A stretch of 64,000 nucleotides of DNA from an uncultured Bacteroidales bacterium (GTDB lineage: Bacteria > Bacteroidota > Bacteroidia > Bacteroidales > UBA932), in contig ONJB01000001.1 of NCBI GenBank assembly GCA_900318015.1, positions 62,001-126,000 on the forward strand, written 5' to 3'. Shown piece by piece: positions 30,931 to 38,089 of this stretch. The notes below the pieces were generated by a model, which saw only the letters and a list, made by a program, of their open reading frames with translations, was not told the origin of the DNA and did not search any database. The translations under genes and the position numbers were made by a program. The stretch's first letter is position 1; every line of letters begins with the position of its first letter.

Positions 30931-31593
30931 CTAATAGAAGAACCCTTTCAGCAGCGCCTGGTCGGCATCGCTGGCTCGGTGTCTCACATCGGCGTAATAC
31001 GCCTGGCGAAACGCCTCGTAGAAGGAACCACGGATGTAGCCGTACCCAGCATACAGGTACTCGGTCTGTTTCCGCAGTTCCGCGAGCATCGTCATCGGGT
31101 CGGCCTGCGTGATCTTCGAGAGGTCGAACATCTCGTTCTTGACCTCGCCCATGAGCGAATCCGTAATCACACCGTAATTTTGTATAAGATTCCCTACCGT
31201 CGCAACAGCCTGATACGAGCTCGCGGTGGACATCAAGTACTCTATCTCCTTGAAGTTCATGATGTCGTCCGTAACGTTCTTCGCGATGATCGCAATGGCC
31301 TCGATGTCGCTATAGGCCTGCTTGAATTGCTGGTACTTCTGTACGACGAGCATCACCTGGTCCAGCTTGTCATGCTGCGCCTGGAACTGTTCGCGCATAC
31401 CCTGCAGCTTGGACATACCCTCGCTGAGGTCGAAGTTACCCTCACGGATCTGGTCCTGAATGTACTGCAGGATGCTCTGAACGAGGTTCGTCGGATCCGA
31501 CACGACGAACTGGGCCTTCGCCTCCTGACGGTTCACGAGGACACCGGAAAGGAGGAACAGGGAACAAGCCAATACTTTGACAATCTTCTTCAT
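30931..31593 (-). CDS. traI: Conjugative transposon-type protein TraI (DUF4141, VirB5-like)
   Basis: 220 aa from the ATG at 31593 (MKKIVKVLACSLFLLSGVLVNRQEAKAQ), which gives a good signal peptide with cleavage after AKA. The mature protein is helical: QSILQYIQDQIREGNFDLSEGMSKLQGMREQFQAQHDKLDQVMLVVQKYQQFKQAYSDIEAIAIIA, as in TraI/DUF4141, the likely VirB5 counterpart. It ends in SDADQALLKGFFY. It follows traG by 13 bases. Note that this TraI is not a relaxase, despite sharing the name with the F plasmid protein. Confidence 0.8.
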   Translation of the reverse strand: MKKIVKVLACSLFLLSGVLVNRQEAKAQFVVSDPTNLVQSILQYIQDQIREGNFDLSEGMSKLQGMREQFQAQHDKLDQVMLVVQKYQQFKQAYSDIEAIAIIAKNVTDDIMNFKEIEYLMSTASSYQAVATVGNLIQNYGVITDSLMGEVKNEMFDLSKITQADPMTMLAELRKQTEYLYAGYGYIRGSFYEAFRQAYYADVRHRASDADQALLKGFFY

Positions 31594-31606
31594 AAGACAA
31601 ATCGTT

Positions 31607-34309
31607 TTATGCGGAGACAAGCTTCTCCGCGTACTCTTCCATGAAATTTCGGCCACCCTGCTCGGCGATATACTTGCAGGCGGCCTCGTAAGACCCGAAC
31701 TTGCGCGCGAAGTGATGGATCACGCGCTTGAGGTCCTTGTTGGTCTCGAAACAGACGGCCTGGACGGGAGACACCTCCATCGAGAAGACGTTGCTGTAGT
31801 TCTGCCCGATCTGAAAGAAAGCCTCCTTGTAGTGCTGGCCGACGGGGACGCCGGAGCCGACGGACAGTACGAGGTTCGTCTGCATGGGCGTCAGACCCAG
31901 CACCTGAATGGCCCTCATAAAGTTGTTCGCATTCTGACGCTGATCCAGGAGGATGCGGATATCGGAGTTCTGGATGATGGCGCCCTTCACGACATCCGAG
32001 GAAACGAGGTCCTCGATGTCCTGAGTGACGACCACCGCAGAGGTGGAGAACTTGCGGGCAGTACGCCACAGCCAGAGGATGAACCCCTCCATCGTCGGGG
32101 TGTCGAGGGCCTTCCAGGCCTCCTCAATGACAATCGCCTTCTGGCAGGGGAGGCCGCGCATCTTGTCCTCAAACGAGTGCATGATACACAGCACCCACAG
32201 CGGGAAGAGGATCTCGTTGTCCTTGATCTTGTCGACCTCGAACACCGTCAGCCGGCTGGCGAACAGGTCCTCCTCGTGCTCCGCATTCAGAAGGAAGCCA
32301 TACATCCCTCCGACCTTGAACATGTCCATCGCGACGCTGAAGCTCGCGAAGTCGAGCATCTTCTCTTCGACGGGGATGTTGCCCATGCGGTAGCTTCCGT
32401 CCCTCACAAGGTCCGTGACGATCATCGAGACGTAGTTGTAAAAGTCGTTGAACAGAGGGTCCCGTCCCTTACGGTTTTCCGGGAAGATGACCTCCACGGG
32501 GTTCTTCCAACCCCTCAGGGCCTTCTTCTCGTCGTATTCCTTTCCGTTCTTCTCGGCCCGCGAACGGCTCTCGTTGAGCCAGGCCGCCTTCAGTCTCGGC
32601 GCAACGTCCGCAGGCACCTCGCCATCCCACCATCCGATGAACTCGTTCACGAGATGCGTCAGGACGGCCACGGCCTCCTTGTTGTCCTTCCATCCGCCTT
32701 TCGGGATGTACATCGTCTGGAGAAGGGACATGATGAAGTCCCGTCCGGACGAGAGCCTCTCGCCGTCCACGTCCACGTCGTCCCAGTGCTCACGGCCCTT
32801 GAAGGGGTTGAACGAGAACGGATGAGCAGGATCGTAGGTGTTGTACACGCCGTCCTTCCCGCCGGACTGCTCCCGCACGACGGCGCAAAGCACCTCGTAG
32901 GAGTCGCCGACGTCGATGATCACGACGTGCTCGTCCGAGGTGTAGAAATCCTGGACAAGGGAGTTCATCGTGAAAGACTTTCCGGAGCCGGAAGGACCGA
33001 CGACGATGACGTTCTGGTTCTTCGTCCCCATCTTCGAGCGCGCCTCCGCCTGGATGTCCATCTTGACGGGAATCCGGCAGGTGCGGTCGCAAACATGGAT
33101 GAGCCCCTTGCGCATGCCAAAGTCGTAGCCGTCCCAGAGCCCGTGGCAGAGGAAGGCCGTGATCTCGCTGTTCAGATAGTTGTTGTAGCCGAGCTCCGGG
33201 CCGGCCGAGGGGATGCCGGCGAAATGCAGCAGCGGAAGCGTCCGCGTCTCCTCGACGACGGAAACGTCGAGCTCCGACTGGAACGCCGTCGTGACCGCGT
33301 TGCGGACCTCGGGAAGCTGCTCCTTCGTCGGCCATGCCATCAAATCCATGAAGCATTTCACGGTGACGGTGCTGTTGTCGGCAGCGGCGCGCAAGTAATC
33401 CGCCAGCTGGTCGGAATTCACGGCGCTTTCCGCCGAATAAAGCGAGAAAGAGGTCATGACACGCTTCCGGAGGTCAAGCTCCGTCTCGACGGTCTTACGC
33501 GGCAGTGTCAGAACGTACCTGTTCACCACGTGCGGAATCCGCAGGAGATAACCGATAGGGGAGCCTCCGGAGAGGAACACCTTCGACGCCCCCGTGGACA
33601 TCGCATTGACCGCCTTGACCGAACTTACTTCGCCGGGATAGGCGTCGCTATCCTGTACGTACCACATCTTCACCTGACGGTCCCCATACTGCAGACGGTC
33701 CTCGAAAAAGTCGAAGTTGTAGTCCGGACCTCCGTCGTCAAAAAGACGCAGGTAATCCGGAATGACGCCCTCGTCCCTTCCGTCGGGACCCATCCTCAGG
33801 AAATCCTCCGAAGCGAGGGGCTTCATGATCAGGAGGGGGTTGTTCTTCAGGACCGCCTCGAACTTGGAAGCAGCGGCGGCAATCTCCTCAAGAGCCTGCG
33901 CGGAAGGGACCTTCCTGTCGATGATGCCGAAGAAGCCGCTGTCGCCGTCCTTGCGCATGATGACATCCTTCCTGGAGAAGGTGACATACAGGTAACTGTG
34001 GCCGTTGAGATAGCGGCGGCCCTCGAAATGCTTCGCGTATGCGTCGGAAAGGAAGAAGGGATCCCCCTCAGCGTGGTACCTGTCATAGCAGAAGACATCC
34101 TGCTTGTGGACGACGCACCATTCCGGCAGCTGCTTGTAGGCCTGCATGAACGACCTGATGATGGAGTCGTAGCCCGGCTCGTTCACCGTGTAGGCGGTCG
34201 GAAGCCAGAGCTTCCAACCGAACGTGACATCACCGCGCTTGGACAGCACGCAGCCGTCCTTGATGGCCATAAACGGGACATAATCCCTTAGTTCCCTCTC
34301 TTCAGACAT
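31607..34309 (-). CDS. traG: Conjugation ATPase TraG (VirB4-like)
   Basis: 900 aa. Walker A, GPSGSGKSFT, lies at about 438-447. Walker B is in AIVIEEAWKAL near residue 700, and a TQDIEDLVSSDVVKGAIIQNSDIRILLDQRQ block follows, all typical of VirB4/TraG. The N-terminal third (FMAIKDGCVLSKRGDVTFGWKLWLP, SYLYVTFSRKDV) is the usual TraG-type domain. It powers pilus or pore assembly at the inner membrane. The length is slightly greater than common VirB4 proteins, as in Bacteroidetes. All motifs appear intact, so it is probably functional. It is followed at once by traI. Confidence 0.93.
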   Translation of the reverse strand: MSEERELRDYVPFMAIKDGCVLSKRGDVTFGWKLWLPTAYTVNEPGYDSIIRSFMQAYKQLPEWCVVHKQDVFCYDRYHAEGDPFFLSDAYAKHFEGRRYLNGHSYLYVTFSRKDVIMRKDGDSGFFGIIDRKVPSAQALEEIAAAASKFEAVLKNNPLLIMKPLASEDFLRMGPDGRDEGVIPDYLRLFDDGGPDYNFDFFEDRLQYGDRQVKMWYVQDSDAYPGEVSSVKAVNAMSTGASKVFLSGGSPIGYLLRIPHVVNRYVLTLPRKTVETELDLRKRVMTSFSLYSAESAVNSDQLADYLRAAADNSTVTVKCFMDLMAWPTKEQLPEVRNAVTTAFQSELDVSVVEETRTLPLLHFAGIPSAGPELGYNNYLNSEITAFLCHGLWDGYDFGMRKGLIHVCDRTCRIPVKMDIQAEARSKMGTKNQNVIVVGPSGSGKSFTMNSLVQDFYTSDEHVVIIDVGDSYEVLCAVVREQSGGKDGVYNTYDPAHPFSFNPFKGREHWDDVDVDGERLSSGRDFIMSLLQTMYIPKGGWKDNKEAVAVLTHLVNEFIGWWDGEVPADVAPRLKAAWLNESRSRAEKNGKEYDEKKALRGWKNPVEVIFPENRKGRDPLFNDFYNYVSMIVTDLVRDGSYRMGNIPVEEKMLDFASFSVAMDMFKVGGMYGFLLNAEHEEDLFASRLTVFEVDKIKDNEILFPLWVLCIMHSFEDKMRGLPCQKAIVIEEAWKALDTPTMEGFILWLWRTARKFSTSAVVVTQDIEDLVSSDVVKGAIIQNSDIRILLDQRQNANNFMRAIQVLGLTPMQTNLVLSVGSGVPVGQHYKEAFFQIGQNYSNVFSMEVSPVQAVCFETNKDLKRVIHHFARKFGSYEAACKYIAEQGGRNFMEEYAEKLVSA

Positions 34310-34343
34310 AGGAAATACAAGTTATTTCAAATAAAAGCGTTTG

Positions 34344-34673
34344 CTATTCGCTCCCCGGCTTGCGGGGATCTTCAAGCACGATGCGCGAGAGCGTCTCCCT
34401 GCGGATGACCGCCTGCCGCATCTTCGACTGGATCTTCGCCTTGTCGATCTGGCGGGCCGGCAGCTTCTGCTGGAGGACCAGGCAGGCGAAGAAGGCGGCG
34501 ACGCCTCCCACCAGGAACGTGGCGAAACCGCCACCGACGCTCGTGAACCCTCCTACGATGAAGGCGAGGACGAGCGAGCCGCCAAGCATGTACAGGAAGA
34601 CGTTCACCCACTGGCCTTTCAGGCCAAAGACGTTCACGGGCCGGTCGAGGCTCTTGTAGAACACCGTCCTCAT
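34344..34673 (-). CDS. traF: Conjugative transposon-type protein TraF (VirB3-like, DUF4133)
   Basis: 109 aa: MRTVFYKSLDRPVNVFGLKGQWVNVFLYMLG onwards, with two close membrane helices (WVNVFLYMLGGSLVLAFIVGGF and ATFLVGGVAAFFACLVLQQ) and a charged C-terminus. The start in FGLKGQW is typical of TraF. Its ATG overlaps the stop of the preceding traE-like gene (ATGA), indicating translational coupling. TraG follows 34 bases further on. Confidence 0.82.
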   Translation of the reverse strand: MRTVFYKSLDRPVNVFGLKGQWVNVFLYMLGGSLVLAFIVGGFTSVGGGFATFLVGGVAAFFACLVLQQKLPARQIDKAKIQSKMRQAVIRRETLSRIVLEDPRKPGSE

Positions 34674-35179
34674 ACCGCGGAAAGCATTGCGGATCCGACC
34701 ACGCTGGCCACGACCCAGACGAACAACCTGCGGTAGGCCTGCTCCTCCCCGTCGATCATCTTGATCGTGAGGGAAGTCAGGGCGATCATCGCCACGATGG
34801 CGAGGGCGCCTTGGAGCACGGCCTTGACCTCGGCCTTCACGCCTTCGAAACCGCCAGCCCCGCCGGAAACCGAAGTAGATCCGGCGAAATTGGCCATAAC
34901 GGCCATGAGTGCGCTACCGATGGCGAGACCGATGAACGTAAACACGAGCTTCTTCGCCGCCTCGGACTTGCCGTTGAGCATGTAATAGATCGAGAAGGCG
35001 ATGGAGACAAGGGCGGCGATGCCCATCAATACGCTGAGGAAGCGCTTGAGCCTCTCGCCCCAGGCCACGATGATGTCTCCCGCCGCCTGCTGCGCATACG
35101 CGCTCACGGCCGTCACGACCATGAAGATCGCAACAGCCGCCAGACGGCGGGCGAACATTCCGTGAAGGTTGGCAGCCAT
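34670..35179 (-). CDS. Second TraE-like (VirB2/DUF4134-type) membrane protein
   Basis: 169 aa. After a possible signal sequence (RLAAVAIFMVVTAVSAYAQ, about 11-29) come helices at about 46-67 (FLSVLMGIAALVSIAFSIYYML), 78-95 and 121-142. The first part has the same plan as the adjacent shorter protein at 35187-35525 (a helix, a short basic loop with EAAKKL, then a second helix), which suggests an old duplication followed by extension with a C-terminal third helix. Pilin-like VirB2 relatives of this kind build the mating surface structure. The ATG at 35179 is 7 bases after the preceding stop. Confidence 0.7.
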   Translation of the reverse strand: MAANLHGMFARRLAAVAIFMVVTAVSAYAQQAAGDIIVAWGERLKRFLSVLMGIAALVSIAFSIYYMLNGKSEAAKKLVFTFIGLAIGSALMAVMANFAGSTSVSGGAGGFEGVKAEVKAVLQGALAIVAMIALTSLTIKMIDGEEQAYRRLFVWVVASVVGSAMLSAV

Positions 35180-35186
35180 CTCCAGA

Positions 35187-35525
35187 CTACACTCCGGCGA
35201 GCTGGTTGGCGAGGGCGGTGAGGAGGCCGAAACCGACGGCCAGGCCGACGACCCACCAGATGAGCTTGGTCGCAGCCTCGCGTTCTTGCTTGAACACGTT
35301 GTAGATGGTCATCACGAGGGTGACCAGCGCGGCGAGGCCGAGGCCGATCTGCAGGAAACGCACCAGGGCGGTGATGAGACTCTTGCCGGCATTGGTCCCG
35401 GAATCGAGGATGGCGCTGCCGTCAATCTGCGCGAAAGCGCGTTCTGCGCCCGCCGTCAGGGCGAGCATCGCGGAGCAGACAGCCACCCGGGCGCCGGCTC
35501 CCATTCTTTTGATTGGATTAAGCAT
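35187..35525 (-). CDS. traE: Conjugative transposon-type protein TraE (VirB2-like, DUF4134)
   Basis: 112 aa from the ATG at 35525 (MLNPIKRMGAGARVAVCSAMLALTAGAERAFAQ), which gives a signal peptide cleaved after AFA. Two membrane helices follow (about 52-75, FLQIGLGLAALVTLVMTIYNVF; 85-105, LIWWVVGLAVGFGLLTALANQ), separated by the charged loop KQEREAATK. This is the DUF4134/TraE pattern. It is the first gene of the tra operon, with a strong promoter 50 to 80 bases upstream. TraA-D, usually upstream, are not in view. Confidence 0.8.
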   Translation of the reverse strand: MLNPIKRMGAGARVAVCSAMLALTAGAERAFAQIDGSAILDSGTNAGKSLITALVRFLQIGLGLAALVTLVMTIYNVFKQEREAATKLIWWVVGLAVGFGLLTALANQLAGV

Positions 35526-35578
35526 GACACAAAGCATTATAATGTGTGTATATTTCCCTTGTCTCAAAATGACAATCG

Positions 35579-35609
35579 CAAAATTAAAGAGATTTTCTTT
35601 CGGAACAAA
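35579..35609 (-). promoter_or_regulatory. Promoter of the transfer operon
   Basis: Minus strand: TTTG at 35609-35606, 19 bases, TAATTTTG at 35586-35579. A perfect Bacteroidetes match. Leader of about 45 bases to the traE ATG. The -33 lies inside a 20-base block (TTTCGGAACAAATTAAAACG on the plus strand) that is repeated at 54791-54810 upstream of the fimbrial operon. Confidence 0.75.
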
Positions 35610-35641
35610 TTAAAACGGTGCATTATAAAGAAAATTGCCGA

Positions 35642-35663
35642 AATTATTCAAAACGGCCCGACA
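35642..35663 (-). promoter_or_regulatory. Shared 22-bp motif, copy 2 (upstream of tra)
   Basis: Plus strand reads AATTATTCAAAACGG then CCCGACA. It lies 32 bases upstream of the tra -33 box. See copies at 8800-8821 and 54833-54854. Confidence 0.5.
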
Positions 35664-36002
35664 AGTTCACAAGAAAATCCTTCATGAAACAATCCTAACC
35701 CTTTCCCTTCCTTTTCTTCCCGCGCTCCGCGCATCCTTTCCCGATACGCTTTCACGGTTTCCCGGATTGCGCTCTCTCGGCTTTCCATTTCCGTACGGGC
35801 TGCCCGGCCGTCAGCGGCCAGCGTACTGTCCCGTCCGGAACCGGAAAATCCGGGACAACCGTGGCTTCCCTCTCTCGGAAGGCGGGGGAGTGACACTCTC
35901 CCGCCTTCATCTCTCCCACACCCCTCACGCATCCTTTCTCCGGCCAACGCCGGGATTTTTCATTTTTTTTGCGAATTCGAGGGGTATTGAGAACAATTTT
36001 TG
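35664..36002. other. Intergenic region with two strong hairpins
   Basis: No gene was seen between the divergent promoters. Two inverted repeats are present: TGTCCCG ... CGGGACA at 35827-35857, and a long one with 14-base arms and one mismatch (AAGGCGGGGGAGTG / CACTCTCCCGCCTT) at 35879-35907. Neither is followed by a T-run, so they may be protein sites, a structured leader, or part of a transfer origin rather than simple terminators. Confidence 0.4.
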
Positions 36003-36033
36003 TTGATACACAAGAAAATTTGACTTATTTTTG
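36003..36033 (+). promoter_or_regulatory. Promoter for the 36109 operon
   Basis: TTG at 36003-36005, 20-base spacer, TATTTTTG at 36026-36033. Leader of about 70 bases to the ATG at 36109. Confidence 0.6.
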
Positions 36034-36108
36034 CAGCGAAAGGAAAAAAGAACCTTTTTAACCCGGCCGTAACGCCGAAGCGGCTTCCGGCCACAAACAA
36101 TAGAAGAT

Positions 36109-36597
36109 ATGAGAAAGATTGTGGAGAAAGATTACAGAATACCTACCGTAATGGAAGACGTATTCAAGGTGATTCTTGCTATTGTTGGCATAATGGGAAT
36201 CCTCATTATACCGCTCACCATCAAAGACTGGGACGTCTGGAAGTCCGAAGAAGTAAGCGGCGTGCTCGCCGTCACGCTCACCGTCCTGTATGTCATCGTG
36301 AGGATCGCCATCCTGGCCGTGAAGATCCTCGTTCCCTATTACATCATCCGTTTCCTCATCCGCCGCAGGGGGATGAGCCGGTCCCTCTACGTGCTCGCGG
36401 CGGCCATCGCCGTCGTCGCCCTGGTAACCGACGGCAGCTCCTACCGCAGGTACAGGAAGGAGAACCCTGAATTCGTCAAGAGCAATAAGGTCGAGGTCGA
36501 CGAAGGGGCTCCGGGCTACAAGTACCTGATCGCGGACTTCATCTCCTACGAAGCGGGCCGGATGATCTACGACCTCGACAGACTCACCTCCAAGTAA
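36109..36597 (+). CDS. Membrane protein of unknown function
   Basis: 162 aa with three or four membrane segments: about 19-38 (VFKVILAIVGIMGILIIPLTI), 51-73 (VLAVTLTVLYVIVRIAILAV), 75-88 (VPYYIIRFLI) and 92-108 (LYVLAAAIAVVALVTDG). The C-terminal 50 residues are charged. No family recognised. It is followed 12 bases later by a lipoprotein gene on the same strand, so both probably act at the cell envelope. Confidence 0.65.
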   Translation: MRKIVEKDYRIPTVMEDVFKVILAIVGIMGILIIPLTIKDWDVWKSEEVSGVLAVTLTVLYVIVRIAILAVKILVPYYIIRFLIRRRGMSRSLYVLAAAIAVVALVTDGSSYRRYRKENPEFVKSNKVEVDEGAPGYKYLIADFISYEAGRMIYDLDRLTSK

Positions 36598-36609
36598 ACG
36601 CAGAAAGCC

Positions 36610-38016
36610 ATGAAAACAAGCAAGTACATACTCATCGCGGGATTCGCAGTCCTTGCGACCGCCCTGGCCTCCTGCGAGAAGGAAGAAGCCTACTATCGGC
36701 TCTATTTCCCTGAAAACCCTGCCTCAACCTTCAGTTGCGAGGAGACCGTCATAACTTCCAGAATCGTCACCAACGTCCCTCAGTCCGACCTTATCGTGGA
36801 GGCCCCTTCCTGGATCACTGCAACAATCGACAGCGAAGGCTCCTTCCGCGTGCAGATCGCCCGTAACGAGACGAACCGCTTCCGTAACGCTGAAGTCGTT
36901 GTCTCTGACCGAAAGGGACGCGCCATCCCAATCAGCTGGTCCCTACAGCAGGCATACGTCATCCGAAACGGAAAAGGAATGGTCCAATTCGCCGACTGTG
37001 CCTTCAAGACCGTTGTCCTCGAGCTTGCTGACACCAACATGGATTACGACATCTCTCCGGAGGAAGCGCAGACCGTGGAGGAAATCGTCGCCCCCGGGAA
37101 GGGCATCAGGGACATCTCCGGCATCGAGGCCTTCAATTGTCTCTGGAAGCTTGACCTGCAGGACAACGATATCCAAGATGCGTCGCTCATCACGTCGTTA
37201 CCGAAACTTCACTGGCTCGACCTCAAGGGCAACAGAAATCTGAAGACTTTCGACGTCCGGGGCTGCAGCGAGTATTTCAACCACTGCGAGTTCGAAATTA
37301 CGGACAGCCTGCTCTACTACTGCTGGGATCGCCAGGTGAACATCTGCACCACCAGCGATCCGAATGGCGAACACTCCAAGCACATCTTCGACGACAGAAA
37401 GACCACGGACTGGTCTCGTCAAAACCGACTCGTGGAATTGAAGAAACACACCGAAGGCGACGGCCGCATCGTCATCTGTCTCACCGGTCTCGGCTGGCTT
37501 GACACCGACCTCGAGGACGGCACCTACGACCGCGTCATGCGAGAGAGTTACGATGCCATCCTAGCCTGGCCGTGGATCAAGGGGCACGAAGAAAAGATAG
37601 ACTTCTACTACATGGAGCGCCTCTGCGCAAACCGGCATCAATTCGCTTACGAAAAGGACTCTTACAATGAAGAGTCAAGGAGAGTTCTTTTTGAGACATG
37701 GGACGCCGTTACCGAAAAGGCCCCTATGGGCGACAGCAGTTACAAGGTGCTCACCATCAACGTAGACAACACCATTCGCCCCCATACACCGTGCAATGAT
37801 GTCTTTGCATTCTGGTGCGGAAACTTTTCCGCCCATTATATGAATGAAAACCAATGGCAAATCATTCATAGCATGAACGCCCTGCCACAGGTCGAAGAAA
37901 CGGAGCACAACTATGAACTCTATATGAGCTGTTCGCACCCAGTAAAATTCCTATTCAATCCAAATACTCCCTGTAACTTCTTCCAGAGGGAAGATTTTTT
38001 CAACAGTGTCTTTTGA
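36610..38016 (+). CDS. Surface lipoprotein with BACON-like and leucine-rich segments
   Basis: 468 aa. Lipoprotein signal, MKTSKYILIAGFAVLATALASCEKE (Cys near 22). Residues about 60-115 (VEAPSWITATIDSEGSFRVQIARNETNRFRNAEVVVSDRKG) resemble a BACON domain. Residues about 165-215 (ISGIEAFNCLWKLDLQDNDIQDASLITSLPKLHWLDLKGN) look like two or three leucine-rich repeats. The remainder contains FYYMERLCANRHQFAYEKDSYN and a CNDVFAFWCGNFSAHYMN segment of no family I know. BACON-containing lipoproteins are widespread in Bacteroidales and are often linked to glycan binding; here the function is unknown. Base composition becomes more AT-rich towards the 3' end. A strong terminator follows. Confidence 0.7.
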   Translation: MKTSKYILIAGFAVLATALASCEKEEAYYRLYFPENPASTFSCEETVITSRIVTNVPQSDLIVEAPSWITATIDSEGSFRVQIARNETNRFRNAEVVVSDRKGRAIPISWSLQQAYVIRNGKGMVQFADCAFKTVVLELADTNMDYDISPEEAQTVEEIVAPGKGIRDISGIEAFNCLWKLDLQDNDIQDASLITSLPKLHWLDLKGNRNLKTFDVRGCSEYFNHCEFEITDSLLYYCWDRQVNICTTSDPNGEHSKHIFDDRKTTDWSRQNRLVELKKHTEGDGRIVICLTGLGWLDTDLEDGTYDRVMRESYDAILAWPWIKGHEEKIDFYYMERLCANRHQFAYEKDSYNEESRRVLFETWDAVTEKAPMGDSSYKVLTINVDNTIRPHTPCNDVFAFWCGNFSAHYMNENQWQIIHSMNALPQVEETEHNYELYMSCSHPVKFLFNPNTPCNFFQREDFFNSVF

Positions 38017-38037
38017 GACCTTTTGAAAACATTACGA

Positions 38038-38073
38038 AGCGAGGGGCGCTGTTCCGCGCCCCTCGCTTTTTTT
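38038..38073. terminator. Strong hairpin terminator between convergent genes
   Basis: GCGAGGGGCGC-TGTTCC-GCGCCCCTCGC then TTTTTTT, 22 bases after the lipoprotein stop and 17 bases before the end of the TonB receptor gene. Confidence 0.9.
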
Positions 38074-38089
38074 ATACCCAAAACGACGA

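Noticed and set aside
31577..34291. 904-codon plus-strand open frame opposite traG
   Set aside because: The minus strand carries clear Walker A and B motifs of TraG; the plus frame is an antisense shadow of a GC-rich gene.
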